Positions 18,186-26,740 of a stretch of DNA of 64,000 bases are shown piece by piece. The notes under the pieces were generated by a model. The model had not been told where the DNA came from and made no database searches. It saw only the letters and a program-made list of their open reading frames with translations. The stretch is from Heterobasidion occidentale. Its lineage: Eukaryota > Basidiomycota > Agaricomycetes > Russulales > Bondarzewiaceae. A program made the translations under genes and the position numbers. The DNA lies in NCBI GenBank assembly GCA_039111635.1, contig JBCAQO010000007.1, positions 2,666,001 to 2,730,000 of the forward strand. Reading direction: 5' to 3'. Numbering within the stretch: position 1 is the stretch's first letter; each line of letters begins with the position of its first letter.

Positions 18186-19826
18186 ATGGAGCACCAAGCA
18201 TCTCCCCAGGAGCGATTTCATCTGATTACAAGGCGGTTACAGGAGGTACTTGGAGGCGAATCTATAAAAAGCATCCTCGAGCAGGGCAAGACACCAAAAT
18301 GCTACTGGGGTACGTCGAGTTACTTCATATATGCGTCAATTTCATGCTTAGTGCAAGGCAGGAACTGCTCCTACTGGCAGACGTGAGTTTTTGCTTTGCG
18401 CGCTAGAGTTTGGAGAGTAACCCAACGAATTGACAACCTCACGTCTGTGTAGCGCATATAGGCTATTTCGTGCCTTTGGCCAAGATCGCGGATTTCTTGC
18501 GGGCAGGTGTCGAGGTCAAAATATTACTTGCGGGTGAGTAACTTGGCGATCATTCGACTTCGGTGTCTCATATGAACTGCATTTGTGATCTCATCTGATG
18601 TGATCGCACATAGATGTTCATGCCTTTCTCGACAATCTTAAAGCTCCACTCGAGCTCGTCACGCACAGGACCAAATACTACCAGTTCCTCCTCGTCGCTG
18701 TCTTCAAATCTCTCGGGATCCCCATCTCAAGGCTAGTTTTCGTCGAGGGTTCATCTTACCAACTCACGAGAGAGTACAACCTGGACAATTACAAACTTTG
18801 TGCGACCGTTACCGAGCACGATGCGAAGAAGGCCGGTGCGGAGGTCGTGAAACAAGTGGAGAGTCCACTGCTGAGCGGGCTGCTCTACCCTGGCCTTCAA
18901 GCTCTCGACGAACAATACCTGGACGTAGACTTCCAGTTTGGTGGCGTCGACCAGGTGGGCGTCTCTCACCGTGAATCACCCGGCGGCAAACCCATCACAC
19001 TCTCATCACTCTACCTCAGCGCAAAATCTTCACCTTTGCAGAACTCTACCTCCCCCGTCTCGGCTACGCCAAGCGCGCGCACCTCATGAATGCGATGGTC
19101 CCGGGACTCGCGGGGGGCAAGATGTCTTCCTCCGACCCTGATTCCAAGATCGACTTCCTTGACCCACCCGATGCCGTGCGGAAAAAGATTAAGAAGGCTT
19201 TTTGTGAAGAGGGTAATGCCGAGGACAACGGTGTACTCGCATTCGTTGATGCCGTGCTCATCCCCATCAGCGAGCTGCGTCTCGAGCGTGCGCGAGGCCA
19301 GGTCGGCGTCGATCCTGAGGAGGGTGTTTCTGGAGACGTGCTTGGTGAGCAGAAGCCGTTTGTGGGCGAGGGCGCGCCGGAGGGCACGGTCTTCTCCGTC
19401 TATCGAGATGAAAAGTTCGGCGGGTCGAGCCATTACGCGTCGTTCCAGGAGATGAAGAAGGCATTCGAAGAAAAGGCCCTCCATCCAAAGGATTTGAAGT
19501 CTGCGGTCGCTGATGCGATCATCAGCCTTTTGGAGCCGATTCGCAAGGCGTTCTCGGAGGATGATGGGTGGCAAACGGTGGAGAAATTGGCGTACCCAGA
19601 CCCGAATGCAAAGCCAGCCAAAAAGAAAAAGGTGCGCGTTATAGCATATACAAAGCTTTTTTGCTGAGCAGTCTTACTTGTGTGCGATTAGGAGAAGGTC
19701 TACCACCCCCCACCGCCGGGGAAAGGTAAGAATGCCAATAAGCCCGAGACTACAGCCGCAACCGCAACCCTTCCAGGAGAAGATGTTGCTGCAGTCGTTG
19801 TCGAAGCTGCTAATGGATCGGCATAA
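18186..19826 (+). CDS. TYS1: Cytoplasmic tyrosyl-tRNA synthetase
   Basis: Six exons: 18186-18309, 18362-18382 (21-nt micro-exon), 18453-18533, 18614-18954, 19020-19631 and 19692-19826, giving 437 residues. All introns are 52-80 nt GT...AG and all phases join. It charges tRNA-Tyr with tyrosine using ATP (class Ic aminoacyl-tRNA synthetase, Rossmann fold). Signatures: the HIGH-type motif PHIGYF at about 49-54 after CYWGTAPTGR, and KMSSS at 223-227 ([11 protein letters not shown]). The anticodon-binding part follows, then a Lys-rich, Ala-rich tail. There is no EMAPII-like C-terminal domain, as expected for fungi. The ATG at 18186 was chosen because it gives the usual short N-terminus before [17 protein letters not shown]; the frame stays open upstream. 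It converges on the FRA10AC1 gene with 529 bp between stops. Confidence 0.97.
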
Positions 19827-20355
19827 TGCATTATTCGAGGTGTCTAGGATGCAGGATGTACGAGAAGATCGAAAAATTGTGATGTTCGCGTTTGTTGTAT
19901 GTATTGTCAGGTGCAGGCCGCGACCATACCCCCACAGTAATAAAGGTTGTGTTTTGGCATCATCAAGGATCATCGTCTCGAGGCCGGGCACCAGAACACA
20001 ATGCTGTGAGAGGAGGGGATGTGGGTATCAGAAACTTTGAATCCTGACAGTTCGGGGTGTCCTGCCTTCGATTCATCTGAACGGTTATTTCGTATCATAT
20101 ATCCCTACCGATGTTCCGAGTAGGGATAGTACATGATGCCTTGATATATAACAGAAAGGCGCTTGTGAGCCGAAAAGTGATCAATGACCATGGTATCATT
20201 CGTGGCATATCGTCTACGCTAGAATGCTGCGAGCGCATGAAGAATTTGTGCTTCATCAAACATCCTTGTGAACAACGATAGCTTTCGAGCTTTACTGAGA
20301 TGAACATTGAGCAAGGTCAGGACGTCACTGGTGAGACCAACTCACCTTAACCCTT
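19827..20355. other. Convergent 3' intergenic region
   Basis: Holds the 3' UTRs of the tyrosyl-tRNA synthetase and FRA10AC1-type genes. Nothing else seen. Confidence 0.55.
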
Positions 20356-21176
20356 CTAAGTCTTACGACTTCGAGGTGATCGAGACCGCCTCCGATGGGA
20401 GCGGTGTAAGGCAGCTTTCTCTGTTGGTGACTGCGAGCGAGAGTGTCGTCGATGTCGATATGATTGTCGGCCCGATCCTTCCTCTTCCTCCTCTCTCCTC
20501 CCGACTCTGTCGCCTATCTGATCTTCTCGGTGCACTACACGTTCACTCCATTCACCCGAAGGCCAACCCCTTGCTGAAGCATCCTGTGATGGCCTGCGCT
20601 CCTTCCCGCGCTCTGCCTCCTTCGAAGACGACGACGAAGCCACCCTCATGGCTTCCTCTTTCTCCTTGTTTCGTTTCCACATCAGCTTTTTGCAACATTT
20701 GTCGCACAAGACCACTTTGACCAGGGCGCTTTTCATTTCTCCGTGTTCCTCATACGCAAAAGGGAGCTCGAGGGTCTTCAGCGAGGTCGAGGGAGAACTG
20801 TGTGGGTCATGATCTGGGGGGGCATGATGGCGACAGCGCGAGTTTCCGCACGTAGTCTCGCCAGCGCCAGAGAGCACCTCCCCTTCTGTACGCCATCGAA
20901 GCGCAAACTGAACAGAGCATTGAGCCATAACGGACGGGACAGCACTATACAACGAGATGAAGCACTCACATTCCCTGTCTTGTAGTGCTTCAGATCGCAT
21001 AACGCGAACTCGCGAAAGAGACTGGAGTAATATTTCCTCGCCAATTGCTCGTTCCAATCCGGATTTTCCGCGTCATCTTCACGCAGGAACTGGTGTGAAG
21101 CTCTCAAGATACCGAATTCTGTCGTTGTCGCGTGCGATGCGGAACCAGAAGCTGTACGATGGTTGTACGAAGTCAT
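20356..21176 (-). CDS. FRA10AC1-family protein
   Basis: Two exons on the minus strand, 21176-20970 and 20907-20356, with a 62-nt GTGAGT...TTCAG intron; 252 residues. Signatures of the FRA10AC1 family: HQFLREDDAENPDWNEQLA and YYSSLFREFALCDL in exon 1, then FALRWRTEGEVLSG, GETTCGNSRCRHH, LELPFAYEEHGE and ALVKVVLCDKCCKKL in exon 2. The conserved CxxxxC and CDKCC cysteines suggest zinc binding. The C-terminal about 90 residues are rich in Arg-Ser and Arg-His dipeptides, as in splicing-associated nuclear proteins. The family is conserved in eukaryotes and associated with the spliceosome, but its exact role is not well established. The start at 21176 is the first ATG of the frame; a further 5' exon cannot be excluded. 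Confidence 0.88.
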
Positions 21177-21362
21177 TGGATGCCTTTCCGTAAGGATTTA
21201 GGATCAAATCCCACCACCCTAACACGGCAGATAGGACCGAATATGAGCTTGTATTCCTATTTTGGTCTTATCTTCTGTAAGTTGTGAAAATTACGAGCCC
21301 TATAATGCAGCATCATATGTTTCAAGGTGTTGAAAATAATACTTAAGCTATCACACAAGGAC

Positions 21363-21707
21363 ATAGTCTTTCTGATTGTTTAGATTTTTTATCACTGTCC
21401 CATCCAAAATAAAATCTGTTGATATGACCTTGGGTCCTATTATTGGAACAATTATAAATAGACCTTGGAATATGTTGTGCTACCATATATCTCTTATTGT
21501 TTGACCTTGGCTCTTGTATTTTATTTTTAGCAAGCCAAACATAAATGAGTTTCTCTCTATGCGGCAAGGGCCAAGTTCAAACAATAAGAGATATATGGTA
21601 GTACAACATATTCCAAGGTCTATTTATAATTGTTCCAATAATATGACCTGGGGTCATTTTATTTTGGATGGGACAGTGATAAAAATCTAAACAATCAGAA
21701 AGACTAC
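21363..21707. repeat. Foldback element: about 345-bp near-perfect inverted repeat
   Basis: The left arm from 21365 (AGTCTTTCTGATTGTTTAGA...) and the right arm ending at 21705 are reverse complements over roughly 140-155 bp with few mismatches, separated by about 60 bp. Both ends are bordered by TA (CATA / TACA), consistent with a Tc1/mariner-type target. No coding capacity. Confidence 0.8.
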
Positions 21708-21709
21708 AT

Positions 21710-22185
21710 CAGGAATCTGACTGCCGAGACCTAGCTTTCACTAGGTCCACTAGAGCTAGAAGTGTCTAGAGATAGCTAGTAATGGCTTGATGTTTTGGTC
21801 TCAGTCTGTGTAGATAATCCAAGCTTGATCCTTTCCAAAACAGGAAAGTAACTCTAGTCAAGTCTTGCAAGGCAAGGCAGATGTCTCTCAAGATACCACT
21901 ATCTATGGTCAGAGATAGCTCTAGAATTATCTTGTAAGACAATAGTGAGCACAATGTAAAGCATGAAATAGCTTGCTTATCCCAACTCTTTACTTCATCT
22001 GATGTTTTTGAAAGGAAATTTTGAAATTATCATATTGTCAGAAAGATCATTATAAGCTATACTAGAGTACACTATAGAATTGAGGGCCCTCTGCATGAGA
22101 GTAGAAGGCCTGCAATGGAAAGGACGTGACCAGCACTGAACATGAGCAGAGGAGAGTGTAGGCAAAACTTATGCTAGAATGATGA
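21710..22185. other. AT-rich intergenic sequence
   Basis: No gene or repeat recognised. A 62-codon minus-strand frame (21954-21766) is not supported. Confidence 0.45.
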
Positions 22186-22377
22186 GCCTGTGGGGGAAGG
22201 ATGGGCCTGTGCTCGTCTTGAACAGGTACGGGCAGAGATGCTCAGTGGCAGTGGCGGCGGAGGGTCAAGACGAGATGAGATGAGGCTGTGCTCATCTTGT
22301 ACAAGCGTGGGCAGAGATGCTCGGTGGCAGGGAGATGGGATAAGACGGGACAAGGCCACACTTGTACAAGACGAGTG

Positions 22378-23209
22378 TGTTAGGACCACGTCCTAACACG
22401 TGCTTCGCATGTGAGTGGATGGGCTGGTCAAGTGCTTCGGACTTGTTGCAGACTCGGACCGCTTTCCATGACTCCTTGCCATTTGCACGCTAACGCATGA
22501 ACGCTGACTTCTAGTTCCTGATTCTTGATGTGGACAGACATTGGTTCCTGACCCCCGTTCCTGGTTCTTGATCGATCGAAGATGTGGATGGACATTAGTG
22601 ATCGGATTACTATATTTGGATACATGGCAGGTCGATGAGGCATTCTAGCTTACGGATCTCGATCGTTGACTTCGGTACCTGAGAAGCGCACGGACCAGAT
22701 CTCGATCCTGCCCTAGACACTTCTGTACGTAAATAGCCGAGATGAGCTTCTAAGAAGCTCAGCTCGTTCACCTGTAATACACTCGATCTCTGCACTGCAC
22801 CCGGCGTCTGGCTACCTTCCTAGCCCACGCTTCGTGACCTCTGTCAGATCTGAGAAACTCTTTACACGGTCTGATGAAGCACTGGACTCGTCTCCCTTCC
22901 CCCCTCCCTCTACTCATCCGCTTCTATACCGGACTAGCTGCCTTCCGCGTTCTCAGTTGGACACCCCCTCGTGTCATCTGTTGGACAGGAGAAGATCATC
23001 CGGTTCCTCCTCATCATCGAGAAGACCTCGAAGATCACCTTCTCAATCTCTTCGAGAACAAAGCAGACAGCGACCCCGAGTTCCTCGAAAGAGCCCAAAG
23101 ACGATCCATCGTCTTTATCCATTGGAGTCTACGACTATACGAACCAGTGGAGGTTTAGCCTAGGGACCCCTTCGTGCATCGGTGCACGTGATAGGTCTCC
23201 GACCTAACA
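22378..23209 (+). repeat. Solo LTR, family C (832 bp)
   Basis: Ends TGTTAGGACC...GACCTAACA, with a perfect 5-bp target duplication GAGTG (22373-22377 / 23210-23214). There is no internal region, so it is the product of LTR-LTR recombination. The segment AGCTCGTTCA near 22762 matches the inferred RNA start of family B. It carries the LTR open frame 22874-23158. Confidence 0.93.
22874..23158 (+). CDS. LTR-encoded small frame (family C), unknown function
   Basis: 94 codons from ATG, inside the R/U5 part of the LTR. Core: LIRFYTGLAAFRVLSW, then VICWTGEDHPVPPHH, DLEDHLLNLFENKADSD, PEFLERAQRRSIVFIHWS. The same frame is open in the reversed copy at 24143-23817 (108 codons) and recognisable at 46130-46365 and 16890-16695. 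The differences are mostly silent or conservative. It resembles the LTR frame of family B (FYTGLAVF...C..G...VP.H..E.L...HPE...FI..W). I recognise no known family. Whether it is translated is inference. Confidence 0.42.
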   Translation: MKHWTRLPSPLPLLIRFYTGLAAFRVLSWTPPRVICWTGEDHPVPPHHREDLEDHLLNLFENKADSDPEFLERAQRRSIVFIHWSLRLYEPVEV

Positions 23210-23620
23210 GAGTGTGGGCAAAGATGGTCGGTGGTAGGGGGTCAGCACAAGACAAGACAAGGCCATACTTGTCTTGTACAAGCATGGGCAGAGATGGTTG
23301 GCGGCAGCGGTGACAAGATGAGATGAGACAAGACAAAGGCACACTCGTCTTGTACGAGTGTGGACAGAGATGTGTGAGTAGCGGCGGTAGGGAGACAAAA
23401 GAGACGTGCCCACGCTCGTACAAGACGAGCGTGGGCAGAGATGGTTTGCAGTGGCGGTAGGGAGACAAGACAAGATGAGGCCACGCTTGTCTTGTACAAT
23501 GTGAGCAGAGATGCGTGAGCAGCGGCGGTGGGAAGACAAAAGGAGATGTGCCCACACTCATCTTGTACAAGCGTGGGCAGAGGCAGTGGTGGGTGGTAGT
23601 GGGGGGAAGAGCAAGGAGGG

Positions 23621-23765
23621 CAGCACAAGCCTTCAGGCAATGACGTGGTAGTGGCATGTGCTAGCATGTGCCATTGCCACGTTAATATGTCGTTGCGTGT
23701 GCTGCTTTGCCTCTTGCTCTGACCGCCGTGCACTACTCGTACAAAACAAGTGTGGGTTCATTATC
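23621..23765. other. Short unassigned spacer between two family C LTRs
   Basis: No feature recognised. Confidence 0.4.
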
Positions 23766-24162
23766 TGTTAGGTCGGAGACCTATCACGTGCACCGATGCA
23801 CGAAGGGGTCCCTAGGCTAAACCTCCACTGGTTCGTATAGTCGTAGACTCCAATGGATAAAGACGATGGATCGTCTTTGGGCTCTTTTGAGGAACTCGGT
23901 GTCGCTGTCTGCTTTGTTCTCGAATAGATTGAGGAGGTGATCTTCGAGGTCTTCTCGATGATGAGGAGGAACCGGATGATCTTCTCCTGTCCAACAGATG
24001 ACACGAGGGGGTGTCCAACTGAGAACGCGGAAGGCAGCTAGTCCGGTATAGAAGCGGATGAGTAGAGGGAGGGGAGGGAAGGGAGACGAGTCCAGTGCTT
24101 CGTCAGACCGTGTAAGGAGTTTCTCAGATCTGACAGAGATCACGAAGCGTGGGCTGGGAAGG
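23766..24162 (-). repeat. Family C LTR, minus strand, truncated by element B
   Basis: Begins TGTTAGGTCGGAGACC (3' end of the LTR in reverse) and stops at ...GGGAAGG, where the family B LTR starts. The remaining part of this LTR is not found on the other side of B. It contains the LTR frame 24143-23817. Confidence 0.88.
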
Positions 24163-24967
24163 TGTTAAGACCTGGTCTTCGCACGTGATGTGCCAGGAGG
24201 CTCCTGAGTCACTGAGGACGGTGCGCCAAATCCAAGTGCGTCCGATAAAGGCACCAGCGGCTACTTGTGTGCGTAATTCGGGATGCACGAGGGATTCGTG
24301 ATGGTATTGTGTCTCCAGGAATGCACAAAGGTTTTCCCACAGGTGTGCAGGCACGACCTGATGCGGACCTGGATGGCAGTAGATATGCTGCCCACTAAAA
24401 TCGAGATAGAATACTGCTAGTCCTGTATAGAACTCAGCCAGTATTGAGATGACGACTGAGTGGTTGAGGACGATGATAGAGAGAACCACAGGGCGAGTCA
24501 AACCGATGCTCAAGCAGATGTTCTATTGACAATCAAGAGTCTGGCCTATTGGCAAAGACTATGATGTGGCAGAGGTATGGCTAGTACCAAAGGTCAAGAG
24601 TAAGAACAGGTGGGGAGTAACAAAGGTGAACGAGCTGGCGATACAGGTATCTGGCTCGTTCTATATATACGCGATCCGCTTTAGGGCAAGATCTACAGAA
24701 GGTCTGTGCTTAAGGCACCAAATAGAAGCAAACGATCAACGATCGGAGTGATGTAATCTATGATGCGATCAGAGAAGCATGATGCAATCAATGATGTCAG
24801 TGATGTAACTGATCGTTAACCCAGGAACGAAAGATAAGATAACTCAAATGTCTGTTGGTGAAGTCAGGGAGTCGGTCACCGGGTATAGGTCATATCCGTT
24901 TGGTCATAGACCACGTGTCATATGATCAGGTGATCATATATCATGTGTTATGAGCCGGCTCTTAACA
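24163..24967 (-). repeat. Family B 3' LTR (805 bp)
   Basis: Ends TGTTAAGA...TCTTAACA. On the minus strand it begins TGTTAAGAGCCGG directly after the purine-rich tract AGAAAGGGGGTGG. It contains an LTR frame starting at 24513. Confidence 0.9.
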
Positions 24968-25363
24968 CCACCCCCTTTCTAACCTCGGCCTCACATATAG
25001 CGCAATGGGTAATGGTCGGTTGGGTTGTGCGATATGTAGGCCAAGGCAGAAGTCGGGTAGTGCTTTGCAATGATAGAGTGGGGATTGACTAGGCGTGAGT
25101 CGGGCAAAGGGGAAAGCATAATGATGCGTGGTCTGAGACGTTGGTTTGACTAGCGTCTAGCCGGTGTCGGTGGGCATGGCATAGGTGGAACCGGGAGTGA
25201 CGGTAAAGACGGTGATGAGGAGGACTCAGGACTGGTAGGGAAAACCTGAGGGGATGGTTCCGACGGTGTATGTGCGTATGTGTCAATGTCTTGCAGAGCG
25301 CGGAGCGCGAGTTCGAGCATGACTTTGACTGCGTTGTATATGGCAATGCGCGGGTTCCGTTCG
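24968..25363 (-). other. Family B 3' untranslated region with polypurine tract
   Basis: The purine run AGAAAGGGGGTGG (minus strand, 24980-24968) abuts the 3' LTR. Otherwise non-coding. Confidence 0.7.
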
Positions 25364-26740
25364 TCAGGCATTCTCTTTGGGGGTCAAAGAGAGATCTTGG
25401 TACAGTTCTGGGTTATTGTACCACTTGCTGTCTAGTAGAGGGGGTGCGAGTAGAGGGTGGTCAAGGGAGAGTGGGGAGATTCCGCGTGTTGGGCTCTCTA
25501 ATATAGGCCCTGCTTCATTTGGTCCTGCTTGGCCAATCTGCTGGGTTTGAATCTCTTGCCATCGCTGTTCCTCTCTGGATATTTCTGGTTCCAACTCCGC
25601 GATAGGTGATCGGCCAAGATCATCTTTGGTGTTCATGGCATTGGGATCGATAGTTAATCGGCCAAGATTACTGTCGGTGTCCTTCCATAACAATTCGCTG
25701 GTTAGAGTGGTTCTCCAAGGGGCTTCGTTCGTCGAAGCGCTGCCTGCTGTGCTCGAGTGGGGCGTAGGGTATCCTGTTTCTTGCGGTATCGTAATAGATA
25801 GCGCTGGCCGTTCTGTGTGTGTGTTTAGACTGTCAATATCCATGCCACCTGGTAGCCGTCCAGGGGTGTCTTTAATTGATAGGTCTCCTAATTCTTCGGC
25901 CATGTCGAATTTTCGCTGCTCGTCTTCGGAGGTTATCTGTATATCTCCGTCAGAGTTGGGGGTACTAGGGGTACGAGGGGGTGTGTCCTCGTCTGAGTCG
26001 ATGTCTCTTGCCAAGACGCACCAGGCGCCGCTTCCATATGGTGTGTATGGTGTGGGGGGCGTTCGTTTCGTGGGTGCGGAAGAAGGGGTGAGTCCTGTTG
26101 ACGAGTAGGACATTTCTGATCCTGTCCCTTCTTCTTCTTCGGGGTTCGTGGAGAGGGGTCCTTTCCTCCATTCTCCATTGACGCTGTCTAGGTCCATGGC
26201 GTCTTCGCATTCTTCTCCGTCCGGCGAGTAATCCGAGCCTTCGTCCATGTAGTCTTCATCGGCGTTTTGATAAGACGTGTCTCCTAATTCCGGTGTGTGA
26301 ACCGAGCCTTCTTCTGATCCGTCGTCCTCGTCGGCATTTTGACGAAGTGAATCTTTTTTCCAAGCGAGTCCCTTGGTCATTTGTCTCTCCAGGTCCTTGA
26401 CTGCGCGGTATCTCCAATTTGATACTTGTTTGTCCGCATTCTTCCTGGCCCATGTTGATTTCTGGGATTTCCTTGACTCGTGTTTGACTCCAGGGGAATA
26501 TGTCGATGTGCGAGAGGGAGAGGAAGGGGCCACCTTCGTTTCCTGAGCGCGTTCGTGTTTATTCGTCTGAGTGCTCTTTCCTAGACTCTCTGTGTCATAG
26601 GTGAGGTTCTTCCCTTGTCGATGCATAATGATCTGTCCACTGGGTAACAATGGTTGGGCTTTCTTGAGTCCCAACCTGATTTCCGCCGGCGTCGCGCCGG
26701 TAGCTAGGAGCCGTCTTCCTAGCTTTGTTTTCCTGAGCTT
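25364..26740 (-). CDS. Family B C-terminal extension frame, in phase with pol beyond one TGA
   Basis: 458 codons directly following the pol TGA (26743-26741) in the same frame; no ATG is needed if the stop is read through or is a mutation. It opens with a fourth copy of the 32-residue repeat that ends pol (KLGRRLLATGATPAEIRLGL). Next come a basic Ser/Thr/Lys region (HERAQETKVAPSSPSRTS), a helical stretch (YRAVKDLERQMTKGLAWKK), two acidic repeats around QNADED, and a Ser/Pro/Asp-rich low-complexity part. It ends ...LYQDLSLTPKENA. No known domain. It corresponds in position, not obviously in sequence, to ORF3 of family A. Confidence 0.55.
   Translation of the reverse strand, partial: KLRKTKLGRRLLATGATPAEIRLGLKKAQPLLPSGQIIMHRQGKNLTYDTESLGKSTQTNKHERAQETKVAPSSPSRTSTYSPGVKHESRKSQKSTWARKNADKQVSNWRYRAVKDLERQMTKGLAWKKDSLRQNADEDDGSEEGSVHTPELGDTSYQNADEDYMDEGSDYSPDGEECEDAMDLDSVNGEWRKGPLSTNPEEEEGTGSEMSYSSTGLTPSSAPTKRTPPTPYTPYGSGAWCVLARDIDSDEDTPPRTPSTPNSDGDIQITSEDEQRKFDMAEELGDLSIKDTPGRLPGGMDIDSLNTHTERPALSITIPQETGYPTPHSSTAGSASTNEAPWRTTLTSELLWKDTDSNLGRLTIDPNAMNTKDDLGRSPIAELEPEISREEQRWQEIQTQQIGQAGPNEAGPILESPTRGISPLSLDHPLLAPPLLDSKWYNNPELYQDLSLTPKENA

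Larger units (their letters stand above)
22190..23620. repeat. Minisatellite (about 75-90-bp units), split by a solo LTR
   Basis: Units around CTTGTACAAGCGTGGGCAGAGATG followed by a G/C/A-rich stretch and ACAAGACGAGA recur about two to three times at 22190-22377 and about five times at 23210-23600, with many point differences. The family C LTR at 22378-23209 sits inside the array, with GAGTG repeated on both sides. Long minus-strand frames here arise from the repeat and are not gene-like. Confidence 0.7.

Noticed and set aside
23160..23733. Three long overlapping minus-strand frames (117-165 codons)
   Set aside because: They arise from the minisatellite; Cys/Leu/Ser/Pro-rich repeats in all frames.
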